A stretch of 64,000 nucleotides of DNA from Lachnospiraceae bacterium (GCA_017624495.1 JAGAMY010000028.1:55417-119416); one strand, 5' to 3'. Positions 1 through 10,151 are shown, numbered from the stretch's first letter. The notes: a model not told the origin generated them from the letters alone. A program made the numbers and translations.

Positions 1-272
1 ATACCGTGGTACGGGAAATAGGCGGTCACGGTGTAGGACTAGAATTTCACGAAGACCCATGGGTAGGTTATAACAGTAAGCGTGGTACAGAGATGCTGAT
101 GGTTCCGGGTATGATTTTTACCATTGAGCCGATGATTAATATGGGTAAAGTGGAAATCTATACCGATGAAGAAAATGGCTGGACGGTATATACACAGGAT
201 GGAAAGCCTTCCGCACAGTGGGAAGTACAGGTATTAGTGACCGAAGATGGTTATGAAATTATATCGTATTAA
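1..272 (+). CDS. map: Methionine aminopeptidase, type I (C-terminal part)
   Basis: Last 89 codons of a methionine aminopeptidase, cut by the window edge; the frame is open from base 3. The enzyme removes the initiator methionine from nascent proteins and is a cytosolic di-metal hydrolase. Visible family signatures are GHGVG followed by FHEDP, the IFTIEPM segment with a metal-ligand Glu, and the final AQWE segment with the last metal-ligand Glu. It ends in ISY, a usual end point for the family. The apt start lies 28 bases downstream, so the two may be co-transcribed. Confidence 0.93.
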   Translation, partial: TVVREIGGHGVGLEFHEDPWVGYNSKRGTEMLMVPGMIFTIEPMINMGKVEIYTDEENGWTVYTQDGKPSAQWEVQVLVTEDGYEIISY

Positions 273-300
273 GCAAACACATAGAAAGGAGGTGTCTGGG

Positions 301-825
301 ATGAAGAAAGTAGAAGATTTTGTCAGAACAATACCGGATTTTCCGGAAGAAGGCATTATGTTTCGGGATGTAACAACTGTTTTGCAGGATGCAGAAGGTT
401 TAAAATTAGCTATTGATTCTATGATTGCACTTTTAGATGGTGTAGATTTTGATGTAGTTGTAGGTACAGAATCCAGAGGATTTATTTTTGGTATGCCTAT
501 CGCATATGCACTTGGCAAGCCATTTGTGCCGGTTCGCAAAAAAGGAAAACTGCCTTGTGAAACAATTTCTGCTAAATATGATTTAGAGTATGGCAGTGCA
601 GAAATTGAAATGCATAAGGATTCTATTTTACCGGGACAGAAAGCTATTTTGGTAGATGATTTGATTGCAACAGGAGGTACAATTGAAGCCTGCATCAAAT
701 TAATTGAAGAATTAGGCGGAGAGGTTGCCAAAATTGTATTTTTAATGGAGCTTGCCGGATTAAAAGGCAGAGAAAAGCTTGCCGGATATGATGTGGCATC
801 TGTTATCACATATGACGGTAAATAA
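301..825 (+). CDS. apt: Adenine phosphoribosyltransferase
   Basis: 174 residues, the normal length for APRT. It converts adenine and PRPP to AMP in purine salvage (cytosolic). Visible motifs: ESRGF in the N-terminal half and the PRPP-binding loop ILVDDLIATGGT. The ATG at 301 is chosen because AAGGAGG lies at 286-292, eight bases upstream; an in-frame start at 247 would add 18 residues with no family similarity and would overlap the end of map. An NCS2 purine permease gene follows 17 bases downstream, so uptake and salvage of the base are probably made from one transcript. Confidence 0.95.
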   Translation: MKKVEDFVRTIPDFPEEGIMFRDVTTVLQDAEGLKLAIDSMIALLDGVDFDVVVGTESRGFIFGMPIAYALGKPFVPVRKKGKLPCETISAKYDLEYGSAEIEMHKDSILPGQKAILVDDLIATGGTIEACIKLIEELGGEVAKIVFLMELAGLKGREKLAGYDVASVITYDGK

Positions 826-842
826 TCATTAAGGAGAAAGTA

Positions 843-2201
843 ATGTTAGAAAAATTTTTCAAATTAAGTGAGAACCATACAACGGTTCGTACAGAGGTCA
901 TTGGTGGTATTACCACTTTTATGACAATGGCGTATATTTTAGCCGTTAACCCAAGTCTGTTATCTGCATCCGGTATGGATGCAACAGCAGTATTAATTGC
1001 TACATGTTTAGCTTCCTTTGTAGGAACATTAGCAATGGCGTTACTTGCAAATTATCCGTTTGCGTTAGCACCCGGTATGGGCTTAAATGCGTACTTTGCA
1101 TTTACAGTATGTGGTGCTATGGGATATAGCTGGCAGGTAGCTTTAATGGCAGTATTTGTGGAAGGTATTATTTTTATCCTGTTATCTCTTACAAATGTGC
1201 GTGAAGCGATTTTCAATGCTATTCCTAGTACATTGAAAAAAGGTGTAAGTGCCGGTATTGGTTTATTTATTGCATTTATCGGTTTGCAGGGTGCAAAAAT
1301 TACCGTGGCAAATAATTCTACATTAGTATCCTATGTAGATTTTGCCGGCGAATGGCATACAAAAGGTATCTGTGCAGTATTAGCATTGATTGGTTTATTT
1401 ATTACAGCAATCTTATACATTAAAGGTGTGAAAGGTTCTATCTTAATCGGTATCATTGCTACATGGGTGCTTGGAATGGTTGCGCAGGCAGCAGGCATTT
1501 ATGTGGTAGATGTGGAAAATGGATTTTATTCTTTATATCCGACATTGGCACTTACAGATTTTTCAGCAATTGGTCTGACCTTTGGACAGTGCTTTAAAGC
1601 AGATTTTTCAAACGTAAGTGTATTTAATTTTGTGGTTATTTTATTATCTTTCCTGTTTGTAGATATTTTTGATACACTTGGCACATTGATTGGTGTTTCT
1701 TCTAAAGCAGGTATGTTAGATAAGGATGACAAATTACCAAGAATCAAACCTGCGCTTTTAGCAGATGCTATTGCTACAACAGCAGGTGCAGTTTTTGGTA
1801 CATCTACAACCACAACTTTCGTAGAAAGCTCTGCCGGTGTAGGTGAAGGCGCAAGAACAGGTCTTGCATCTGTTGTGACAGGTTTCTTATTCCTGCTTGC
1901 AATTTTCTTTGCACCGATTTTTACAGCAATTCCTGGATTTGCAACAGCTCCGGCATTGATTTTCGTAGGATTTTTAATGGTATCTTCTATTTTAAAAGTA
2001 GATTTCGAAGATGCAGCAGAGGCAGTTCCGGCATACCTTTGTATGATTGCTATGCCTATGGTATACAGCATTTCTGAAGGTATTGCAATTGGTGTTATTT
2101 CTTATGTTATCATTAACTTAGTATGTGGTAAGGCGAAGAAGATTACACCGCTTATGTATGTGTTGGCAGTGTTGTTTGTATGTAAGTATATTTTCCTGTA
2201 G
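843..2201 (+). CDS. NCS2-family purine (adenine/guanine/hypoxanthine) permease
   Basis: 452 residues, almost entirely hydrophobic, with about 12 or more membrane segments. The conserved segment LAPGMGLNAYFAF near residue 80 and the GTSTTTTFVESSAGVGEGARTG stretch (about residues 320-341; key residues TTTFVESSAG) are typical of the AzgA/PbuG branch of NCS2 nucleobase:cation symporters. The position directly behind apt supports adenine or another purine base as substrate. RBS AAGGAG lies about 7 bases before the ATG, and a strong terminator follows at 2245. The exact purine specificity cannot be read from the sequence. Confidence 0.92.
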   Translation: MLEKFFKLSENHTTVRTEVIGGITTFMTMAYILAVNPSLLSASGMDATAVLIATCLASFVGTLAMALLANYPFALAPGMGLNAYFAFTVCGAMGYSWQVALMAVFVEGIIFILLSLTNVREAIFNAIPSTLKKGVSAGIGLFIAFIGLQGAKITVANNSTLVSYVDFAGEWHTKGICAVLALIGLFITAILYIKGVKGSILIGIIATWVLGMVAQAAGIYVVDVENGFYSLYPTLALTDFSAIGLTFGQCFKADFSNVSVFNFVVILLSFLFVDIFDTLGTLIGVSSKAGMLDKDDKLPRIKPALLADAIATTAGAVFGTSTTTTFVESSAGVGEGARTGLASVVTGFLFLLAIFFAPIFTAIPGFATAPALIFVGFLMVSSILKVDFEDAAEAVPAYLCMIAMPMVYSISEGIAIGVISYVIINLVCGKAKKITPLMYVLAVLFVCKYIFL

Positions 2202-2244
2202 AATGTGGGGAGATAGAATTTTATAGTGTGTAGTTGAAAGAGGA

Positions 2245-2288
2245 AACGGCAGTTTACCGGAGAAATACTTCGGTGGGCTGCTGTTTTT
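2245..2288 (+). terminator. Rho-independent terminator of the apt-permease unit
   Basis: A 15-bp stem (2245-2259 with 2271-2285, including three G-T pairs) closes an 11-base loop and runs into five T (2284-2288). It lies 44 bases after the permease stop codon. Confidence 0.85.
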
Positions 2289-2318
2289 GGTTCGCCAACT
2301 GCATTAAAGTACAACACA

Positions 2319-2370
2319 CGTCTGCCGGAAGCTTTGCACCGACATTCCTGAATAAACTACATTGCTAAAC
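2319..2370. repeat. Dispersed repeat, copy A (second copy at 17421-17471)
   Basis: About 52 bases that match 17421-17471 at roughly four of five positions. Shared blocks are CGTCTGCCG, CCGACATTCC and ATAAACT-CATTGCTAAAC. Copy A sits just behind the permease terminator; copy B sits behind a hemerythrin gene on the other strand. No coding function is evident. The rest of this gap (2371-2506) is AT-rich and holds a TATAAT at 2468-2473 that may serve the next gene; no convincing -35 element was found. Confidence 0.6.
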
Positions 2371-2506
2371 CGTAATTGAATATATGGAATTGGCTAAAAA
2401 TTCTGTATTTAATTTGTGGAAAAAAGACAATTTAATGCATTGCATGGATTTGTCGATATTTATAGTGTATAATAATAAAAATGTTCTGCAAAAGGGGGAA
2501 GCGTGA

Positions 2507-5500
2507 ATGGAAAGAAAATTGAAAATCAAAACAGTCATAGTGCATGTGTTGCTATTTCTATTTGTCGGAGCTACGATATTTATGTCTTCACAGCTTGGGA
2601 AAAGTATGTGGGAAGCAGATATGGTATATGCTTCTACAACGGTTATGCTTGCAAATATAAGTGGAAGAATGGAAGTGTTAGAAGAGGGAGACACATTTCC
2701 AACTACTATGCATCTAAATTCATCGTATGCAGAGTGTACAGATATTGTGTGGAAAAATGCAGATAAAACAGAATTAACTTCCGAAACAGTAGAGCATGGA
2801 AAGACGTATGCAGTAGAAGTTACCATAGAAACGATTGCAAATAATACAAATACCTATATATTTAATTCGGGAATGAATTTGTCTAATTTTACTTTATCGG
2901 GAATGACGGTAGATGCGATAGTATTTAATACCGAATATACACAGGTAGTAGTTCATGGTACGGTAACTGCCTGTAGAGTACAGCAAATCACGGAAGAAAA
3001 CTATCAGTCTTATAACCTCACAGCAGAAGAAGCAGATGTTTTTGAAGGTGCTTATGGAATTTCTACTGCAGAAGACATGATAGATTTTGCAAATCTTGTA
3101 AATTACAAGGGTAAAGCGGATATTTCAGGTGTTATTACGGCAGAACTTGATTTTACAGATTTAAAGTATGTGTCCATAGGAACTGCAGAGTATCCATTTG
3201 CAGGAAAGATGTATGGTCAAAAATACAGGTTAAAGAATATCGTAAGAGGGGCAGGTATATTTGATTATATTGCAGGAGGTGCGGAAATATATGATGTGAT
3301 TGTTGATAAAAGCTGTTCTTTAACGGGGTATTCTGGAGTGGCCGGTTTTATTCGCTATGCATACGGAACAGGAAATGCAGTGATTAAAGGCTGTGGGAAT
3401 GAAGCAGATGTTACTATACAAGGCGGTACTTCAGCAGCCGGAATTTTAGGTGATAGTTCAGGTGTGATTGCCCAGATTGAGAATTGTTATAATACAGGAG
3501 CAATTACATGTGGTCACACTTCAGGATATGCCTATGCTATATCCGGTGGTATGTATACGGACAAAATAAAAAATTGCTATAATACAGGTGTATTATCAGC
3601 AACAACCACGAAGTATGCACAGTCTACTTTGCTGACAGATTGTTACCAGATAGAGGAAGGTTATACAGAGGCAGAGGGGTTACATTGCGCAACGGCAGAA
3701 GAATTTGCCTCTGGAAAAGTAGCCTATCTTATGAATGGAAAAGTAAATGGAGGAGAACTCTGGCGTCAGAATATAACTGTTGATGAAGAGGAAACTATCG
3801 AGGCAGATACACATCCGGTATTAGATACCACCCATGGAAAAGTCTATTTTGATGGAGAAAATGTATATGCAAATTCCCTGCCATCCGTTTATAAACTGGT
3901 AAATGTATCTCTACAGATGGATACTTTATACCAAAATGGAACTTTTCCGAAAAAAGCAAAAAGTCAGACAGCACAGGCAATTTGTACCAATGTGACATGG
4001 AATACTACAGAAAAGATTGCAAATGAGAAGGGCAGTTATGAAGTAACGGTCACAATGCAAACGGAGAATACTTCGGAGATGAACTACGCATTTTCACAGA
4101 ATATTCTGCCGGAGAATGTGCTTTTAAACGGAATAAAGGCAAAAAGTGTAGAGATATCTGAAGATGGTATATTGCAGGCAGTATTTGACATAAGTGTGCA
4201 TAAGCTTGGCTTTGTTACAGATGATAATTATCATTTGTATGGATTGTCTGAAGAAGAATATTTGGACTATATAGACTACAGAGTTATTACAGATGCAGAA
4301 GGATTAATGCTCTTTGCAGAATGGGTAAATGCAGGAAATAACAGTACAAATGCACTTATAGCAGAAGATATTGATATGGAAGGTGTGGATTATACACCGA
4401 TTGGAAAAGAGTATGCGGTAAAATATCTTGGTAAATTTGATGGAAGAGGTCATCGGATTTATAATTGGGTATTTGAAAATACAGAGAATAGTGATGCCGG
4501 AAAATATATTGGATTATTTCGTTATGTAGGAGGCGGAGCAGATATTCGAGGCATTATTATGGATAAATCCTGTGCAATTTCTGCATATTCCTATGCGGCA
4601 GGAATTATAGGTTATGGTGTGAATGATGAGGAGCCTGTATATATCCGAAATTGTGGAAATGAAGCGTCTGTTAGCTGTGTTTACGGAAGTGTTGCAGGAA
4701 TTGTAGGTGGCGGCAGTGCACCAATAGTTATTGAAAATTGTTACAATGCCGGTAGGATTACGGTTGAAAACGGTTCGTCTATAGCAGCATTTACAAGAAT
4801 CTCCAAAGGGGGAGAAATTGTAAATAGTTTTAACGCAGGAGAGATTTGTTCTGCAACAGAAAAAGAAGATAGTCAGGGTGGTTTTTTTGTTCATGAAAAC
4901 TTTAAGGTGGAAAACTGCTATCAGCTATCCGGTATAGAAACCTCTTTGCGTGACGGTATACAGGAGCTTACCACAGAACAGTATGCCAGTGGGGAAGCGG
5001 CATATCTTTTAAACGGAAAAGTATCCGGTGTCGATACCTATCGGCAGACATTAGCAGCAGAAGATGTGGCAGAAGCAGACAGTTTTCCGGTTTTAGATAC
5101 AGACCATGGAAAGGTCTATGCAGATGGTGCAGGTGTATTTTCTAATACACCATTAGAGTATAAGCTTTCCGCACTCAAAGGTTCTTGTGAGCCATTGAAG
5201 AAATGGGATAAATTTCCACAAAAAATTATAGTAGAGGAAGAAACGGTTCGTTTTGAAAATATTACATGGCAGACAACGGATACCATTTTACAGACTGGAA
5301 AAACCTATCAGGCACAGATTGTATTAAGTGCAGGAGAAGGTGTGCTTTTTGGCATCGGACTGAATAAAGATACCGTGACCATAGAGAATGCTTCTGTAAT
5401 AGGAGTTGCAGTGGCAGAAGATGGAAAAACCATGACGCTTACCTGTGAAATGACTGTGTTAGCAGTGAGTGCAGTGACAGAAGACAGTTACAAAGAACTT

Positions 5501-8500
5501 GGATTTTCAGAGGAAGAGTATGCCTTGTATGCGAATTACTATGCCATTGACAGTGCGGATGCATTGATGGAATTTGCAGAATTGGTGAATACAGGGAGTA
5601 CAAATATCAACGGTGTGCTTACAGCCGATATTGATTTAACAGGAAAGACATGGATGTCTATCGGTATGATAGCAGATGTGGAAGTAGATGAAAATGGAAA
5701 CGAAATACTTTATGGTATGTATACAGGCACTTTTGATGGAAGAGGTCATCGGATATGCAATATGCAGCTAAACAGTGAAAATAATGCGTGTGCTCTCTTT
5801 TATTCTATAGCCGATGGTGCAGTGATAAAAAATGTACTGATTGATAAAAGCTGTAAAATTTCTGAGGAGAACTATGGAGTGGCTGGTCTGGTAGGAATGG
5901 TGTATTTGTATCAGGGTGGCGAAGTACGGATTGAAGGCTGTGGAAATGAGATGGATATTTTGGCAACAGAATATGCAGCTGGTATTGTATCGGATGCGTG
6001 GGTTGAAAATGGTGATTTGCAGATAGAGAATTGTTATAACAGTGGGAATATTACAGCAGATTCCCGCGCAGCCGCTATCATTGGTATATTTGAAACCTAT
6101 TATGCAGGCAAAGCGAATATACATAATTGCCTGAATACAGGCAGCATTACAGATAATACAAATCAAAATGGACTGTTTTGCTATGATGATGGGTATGGTG
6201 CGGTTAATATGCATAATTGTTATCATATTGAAAATGCACTGCATATAACAGAGCAGACAGGTGTAGAGAGCGTGTCAGAAGATATGCTTGCTGGCGGTGA
6301 AGTAGCATATTTATTGAACAATAAGGAAAATGGAGGCGAAATTTGGAGACAGAATCTGCAAACAGAAGGAGTGGAAAATGCAGATGCATTTCCGATATTA
6401 GACCGTAGTCATGCAAAGGTATATACCGATGGAACAGGCAATTATGGCAATGAAAAATTGTCATGCCGGATAAATACTGTATCCATGGAAATTGATTTGT
6501 TTGGTGGAAGTGCTTTTCCGGATGAAGCAGAGGTGGCAGCCACAGAACTAGCCAGCCGTATCACATGGGATACGCAGGATATAAAAGTAACAGCAGGCAT
6601 GGAATATGCAGCAGAAATTGTACTAACAACAGAAAACGAAGGAGATTATTTTAATCCTGCGATTACTGTAGAAGATGTGCAGATAAACGGCGAAAATGCA
6701 GAAAGTGTTACCGTTAATTCTGATGGTACACTGACAATAAGCCATCATGTGACTGCATGGAATATCACAGGAATTACTGCGGACAATTATGCAGAATATG
6801 GCTTGAGTGAGGCAGAATATGCAGAATATGCCGGATGGTATGCAATCGGCAGTGAAAATGATATTTTTGCTTTCGCAGAACTTGTAAATGGCAGAAATAA
6901 TGCATGTAATGCAGTTCTGGTAAGTGACATTATTATTACGGACAAAGAATGGACGCCAATAGGAACCATGGACAAACCATATACAGGAATTTTTGACGGA
7001 CGTGGACATGAAATAAAAGGTATGTCTATTACAGCAGAAGATGAGATAGGTGCAGGTTTCTTTAGAGTGATAAAAGATGCTTCTGTTTTGAACCTGACAA
7101 TAGACGGTCAGTTAGATTTAAAGGCAGCATCCGTAGATAGTGCAGCCGGAATTGTGTCCGTTTGCATGGGTAATGTGGTATTAAAGAATCTTATAAATGA
7201 AGTGGACATTACAGCATCTGAAGACGTGGAAATAGTATTGTACGCAGGTGGAATCTTAGGTATTGCAAATGAGTGGAAAAATGAACTTACGGTTTTAAAC
7301 TGCGTGAATAAAGGAAATATTTTAGCAGATTTTACAAAGGCATATTATGCGGGTGGTATTGCCGGCTGTGCAGGTATGGATATGGCTGCATTGATTAGAA
7401 ACTGTATTAATTATGGTACGATAGCAGAAGGTGGTGCAGGAATCTTAGGTTCTGCTTATGATGAAAATGGATATTTTAAAGGCATATATAACTGTTTGCA
7501 TGTGGGCATGGCTGATATGGGAATAGCAAATGTAGAGAGTGAAGTTATGGAAAGTGCAGGTAGTAATAACTATTATCTGGAAAATTCCGTGACATCTGTT
7601 AGTGCTGGAAATGTGGAGGCTATAGCGGTTACGGCAAAACAGCTTGCAAGCGGAGAAGTTACCTATCTGTTAAATGAAAAAGTTAGTGGTGCAGAGACAT
7701 TCCGCCAGAATTTAGCGGAATCTGTAGATGCATACCCGGTATTAGAAGATAGTCATGCAAGGGTATACTGCAACTATGTGGATTGTCTTGGTGAAAGTGT
7801 GGTCTATAGTAATCGTGCTGTAGTAGAAGAAACGCATGTATTTGATACAGAAGGCATTTGCGAAAATTGTGGATATTGTGAAAAGGATAATATCTATTAT
7901 ATTGGCTCAAGAGAAATGTTAAAGCATTTTGCAAACCGTATAAATGGTGGAAATCCGAATCGTAATGCGGTATTAACCAGAGATATTACCATAGGAAATA
8001 CGTTTAAAATTGGAACAGCAGAGTTTCCATATGCGGGAATTTTTGATGGAAATGGCTACTCTGTATATGTGTCCTATGAAGCAACAGCGGATGCAGTGGC
8101 ACTTTTCCCACATGCAAGCGGAACAGTGAAAAACTTAAAAGCACGGGGAAATATTACCACAGCAGGAAAATATGCCGCTGGTATCGTAGGCATCAGTCAT
8201 GGCGCAAAGGTTGAAAACTGTATCAGTGAAATGCACATTACATCCTCCTATGATGGGGCGGCTATGCATGGTGGTATTATTGGACTTTGTCAGGGTGGAA
8301 ACAGCAGTACAAGTGTGGCAAATTGTGCCTTTACCGGTTCTATAAAAGGTGCAAAAACAACAGATTGTGCGGGTATTGCAGGATATTGTGCAGGAACAGT
8401 AAATATTGCAGACAGTTATGTATATGCAGAATTTGCTTTAAACAGTAAAGATAACAGTAGTAAAGCTATCTGCGGAAATGGTGCAGATGCGCAGGTGACA

Positions 8501-9988
8501 AACTGCTATTATCTGTCAGGTGATATAGGGGATATCTTAGGCAGAGAAAAAACAGCAGAAAACTTTGCAAATGGTGAGGTGGCATATCTGCTCAATGGAA
8601 GTACCACAGAAAATGTTATCTGGTATCAGAATTTAGGCGAAAATGCAGAGGCAGAAAAAGAACGGTATCCATCACTGGTAAAAAATGAAAACGCAATTGT
8701 ATACTATTTCGCAGAGTATGACAAGTACTCAAACAATGCAAACTGGCCGGAAACACTCATTACACCGATAGTAGTGACAAATCCGGTAGTCAGCGGCGTA
8801 TATGGAACTGTTGTGGAACAACTTACAATTAGCGATGGAATTGTGGCAGAAAGCGATGCTGCGGATGCTAAGCATATCGAAGGAACATGGAAACTGACAG
8901 GAGAAAATCTGAGTGAAATTCTTTCCGTTGGCACAAATGCAGAATATACATTAGTATTTACGCCGGATGAAAAGCAGAGTTATAAAATAGTAAAAGTAAC
9001 CGTTATACCACAAATTACACCATTTACTTTAACGGCAGAAAATACACAAATTACTCTTGGCGAAAAGCTGACAGCAAATGGAGCAGAGCAGAATCAGACC
9101 GTTAGTAAAGTACAGGTAGCGTTAGGGGATGATAAAGTATTTGATTTAACTGTGGATACCGATTACACCATATCCGGAAATAAAGTGGTAAATGCCGGAA
9201 ATTATACGTTATCAATTATCGGAGCCGGAAATTATCAGGGTACTGTGACAGCGGACTATACAGTAGCTTCTAAAGATGCTGGCGGAAGCGGAAACGAAGG
9301 CGGAGCAGGAACAGGCGGCGGAAGCGGAAACGAAGGCGGAGCAGGAACAGGCGGCGGAAGCGGAAACGAAGGCGGAGCAGGAACAAGCGGCGGAAGCGGA
9401 AACGAAGGCGGAGCAGGAATAGGCGGCGGAAGCGGAAACGAAGGCGGAGCAGGAACAGGCGGCGGAAGTGGAAACGGAAACGGTAATTGCGTAGAAGGTA
9501 CAGCTTTTGAAGAAAAGGGTATTTGTTACATGATTACTACAAACGGAGAAGTGACAGTAACCGGATTAGCAAATACCGCATTAAAGACTATCAACATTCC
9601 GGCAACAGTCACAAATGATGATATTTTCTATAAAGTAACAGGAATTGCAACAAAAGCATTTAAAGGCAACAAAAAAGCAACAAAAGTCATCATTGGCAAA
9701 AACATTAAATCCATTGGCGCATCTGCATTTGAAAAATGTAAGAAGCTGACAAACGTAACTATTGGAAAGAATGTTCAGACCATTGGAAAGAAAGCTTTTT
9801 ATGGAAGTAAAAAATTAAAGAAAATCACCATTAAGACATCGAAACTTACGAATAAAACAGTAGGTAAGCAGGCATTTAAAGGTATTCATAAAAATGCATC
9901 CATGAAAGTGCCAAAGAAAAAGTTGAAAGCGTATAAGTCCATGCTTAAGAAAAAAGGCATTGGAAAAACTGTAAAAATAACAAAATAG
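2507..9988 (+). CDS. Giant repeat-rich surface protein with GLUG-like repeats and LRR_5 C-terminus
   Basis: 2493 residues. The N-terminus has a signal or anchor segment (residues ~8-30). Five long repeat units begin near residues 1, 467, 886, 1322 and 1774. Each has a WxT-type beta segment, a block like FDGRGHxI, GLUG-like repeats of the type AGIVG..IENCYNxG, and a closing ASGEVAYLLNGK..FRQNL segment (the fifth is shorter). Residues ~2090-2255 look like Ig/MBG-like beta domains. A Gly-Ser-Asn linker of 12-residue repeats follows (2258-2324), then a Lys-rich BspA-like LRR_5 module (2328-2493). No LPXTG motif is present. The role is probably adhesion or binding at the cell surface; no catalytic motif was seen. 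The start is preceded by AGGGGGA. Confidence 0.85.
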   Translation: MERKLKIKTVIVHVLLFLFVGATIFMSSQLGKSMWEADMVYASTTVMLANISGRMEVLEEGDTFPTTMHLNSSYAECTDIVWKNADKTELTSETVEHGKTYAVEVTIETIANNTNTYIFNSGMNLSNFTLSGMTVDAIVFNTEYTQVVVHGTVTACRVQQITEENYQSYNLTAEEADVFEGAYGISTAEDMIDFANLVNYKGKADISGVITAELDFTDLKYVSIGTAEYPFAGKMYGQKYRLKNIVRGAGIFDYIAGGAEIYDVIVDKSCSLTGYSGVAGFIRYAYGTGNAVIKGCGNEADVTIQGGTSAAGILGDSSGVIAQIENCYNTGAITCGHTSGYAYAISGGMYTDKIKNCYNTGVLSATTTKYAQSTLLTDCYQIEEGYTEAEGLHCATAEEFASGKVAYLMNGKVNGGELWRQNITVDEEETIEADTHPVLDTTHGKVYFDGENVYANSLPSVYKLVNVSLQMDTLYQNGTFPKKAKSQTAQAICTNVTWNTTEKIANEKGSYEVTVTMQTENTSEMNYAFSQNILPENVLLNGIKAKSVEISEDGILQAVFDISVHKLGFVTDDNYHLYGLSEEEYLDYIDYRVITDAEGLMLFAEWVNAGNNSTNALIAEDIDMEGVDYTPIGKEYAVKYLGKFDGRGHRIYNWVFENTENSDAGKYIGLFRYVGGGADIRGIIMDKSCAISAYSYAAGIIGYGVNDEEPVYIRNCGNEASVSCVYGSVAGIVGGGSAPIVIENCYNAGRITVENGSSIAAFTRISKGGEIVNSFNAGEICSATEKEDSQGGFFVHENFKVENCYQLSGIETSLRDGIQELTTEQYASGEAAYLLNGKVSGVDTYRQTLAAEDVAEADSFPVLDTDHGKVYADGAGVFSNTPLEYKLSALKGSCEPLKKWDKFPQKIIVEEETVRFENITWQTTDTILQTGKTYQAQIVLSAGEGVLFGIGLNKDTVTIENASVIGVAVAEDGKTMTLTCEMTVLAVSAVTEDSYKELGFSEEEYALYANYYAIDSADALMEFAELVNTGSTNINGVLTADIDLTGKTWMSIGMIADVEVDENGNEILYGMYTGTFDGRGHRICNMQLNSENNACALFYSIADGAVIKNVLIDKSCKISEENYGVAGLVGMVYLYQGGEVRIEGCGNEMDILATEYAAGIVSDAWVENGDLQIENCYNSGNITADSRAAAIIGIFETYYAGKANIHNCLNTGSITDNTNQNGLFCYDDGYGAVNMHNCYHIENALHITEQTGVESVSEDMLAGGEVAYLLNNKENGGEIWRQNLQTEGVENADAFPILDRSHAKVYTDGTGNYGNEKLSCRINTVSMEIDLFGGSAFPDEAEVAATELASRITWDTQDIKVTAGMEYAAEIVLTTENEGDYFNPAITVEDVQINGENAESVTVNSDGTLTISHHVTAWNITGITADNYAEYGLSEAEYAEYAGWYAIGSENDIFAFAELVNGRNNACNAVLVSDIIITDKEWTPIGTMDKPYTGIFDGRGHEIKGMSITAEDEIGAGFFRVIKDASVLNLTIDGQLDLKAASVDSAAGIVSVCMGNVVLKNLINEVDITASEDVEIVLYAGGILGIANEWKNELTVLNCVNKGNILADFTKAYYAGGIAGCAGMDMAALIRNCINYGTIAEGGAGILGSAYDENGYFKGIYNCLHVGMADMGIANVESEVMESAGSNNYYLENSVTSVSAGNVEAIAVTAKQLASGEVTYLLNEKVSGAETFRQNLAESVDAYPVLEDSHARVYCNYVDCLGESVVYSNRAVVEETHVFDTEGICENCGYCEKDNIYYIGSREMLKHFANRINGGNPNRNAVLTRDITIGNTFKIGTAEFPYAGIFDGNGYSVYVSYEATADAVALFPHASGTVKNLKARGNITTAGKYAAGIVGISHGAKVENCISEMHITSSYDGAAMHGGIIGLCQGGNSSTSVANCAFTGSIKGAKTTDCAGIAGYCAGTVNIADSYVYAEFALNSKDNSSKAICGNGADAQVTNCYYLSGDIGDILGREKTAENFANGEVAYLLNGSTTENVIWYQNLGENAEAEKERYPSLVKNENAIVYYFAEYDKYSNNANWPETLITPIVVTNPVVSGVYGTVVEQLTISDGIVAESDAADAKHIEGTWKLTGENLSEILSVGTNAEYTLVFTPDEKQSYKIVKVTVIPQITPFTLTAENTQITLGEKLTANGAEQNQTVSKVQVALGDDKVFDLTVDTDYTISGNKVVNAGNYTLSIIGAGNYQGTVTADYTVASKDAGGSGNEGGAGTGGGSGNEGGAGTGGGSGNEGGAGTSGGSGNEGGAGIGGGSGNEGGAGTGGGSGNGNGNCVEGTAFEEKGICYMITTNGEVTVTGLANTALKTINIPATVTNDDIFYKVTGIATKAFKGNKKATKVIIGKNIKSIGASAFEKCKKLTNVTIGKNVQTIGKKAFYGSKKLKKITIKTSKLTNKTVGKQAFKGIHKNASMKVPKKKLKAYKSMLKKKGIGKTVKITK
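9281..9475 (+). repeat. 36-bp tandem repeat coding a Gly-Ser-Asn-Glu linker
   Basis: Just over five near-identical 36-bp units, each coding for 12 residues (GGSGNEGGAGTG), lie inside the giant surface protein gene between its beta domains and its LRR_5 module. The high GC of the repeat contrasts with the AT-rich surroundings. Copy number could vary without breaking the frame. Confidence 0.9.
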
Positions 9989-10003
9989 CATTATAATCAA
10001 AAT

Positions 10004-10029
10004 CTCCCATGTTAGAAATAGCGTGGGAG
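10004..10029. other. Hairpin downstream of the surface protein gene
   Basis: An 8-bp stem (10004-10011 with 10022-10029) with a 10-base loop, 16 bases after the stop codon. There is no T-run on the plus strand, so it is a weak terminator candidate. Its loop region resembles that of the next hairpin (both read CATG, an A-rich stretch, then ATAGCGTGG). Confidence 0.45.
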
Positions 10030-10086
10030 CATCTTCCGGAAAGTAGTCGATTGCGATGGCTGTGGAGTTGAATGGACATATGAATT

Positions 10087-10129
10087 AAAAAAATGAGTTT
10101 TCATGCTGAAAATAGCGTGGAAACTCATT
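10087..10129 (-). terminator. Terminator of the Rpn-type nuclease gene
   Basis: A 14-bp stem (10092-10105 with 10116-10129). On the minus strand it runs into seven T (plus-strand A run 10087-10093), 23 bases after the nuclease stop codon. Confidence 0.8.
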
Positions 10130-10151
10130 CTTTGCTCATAATGTATCAGAT

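Noticed and set aside
9281-9475. Regular repeats that might suggest a CRISPR array
   Set aside because: Units are directly joined without unique spacers, keep the reading frame and encode a Gly-rich linker.
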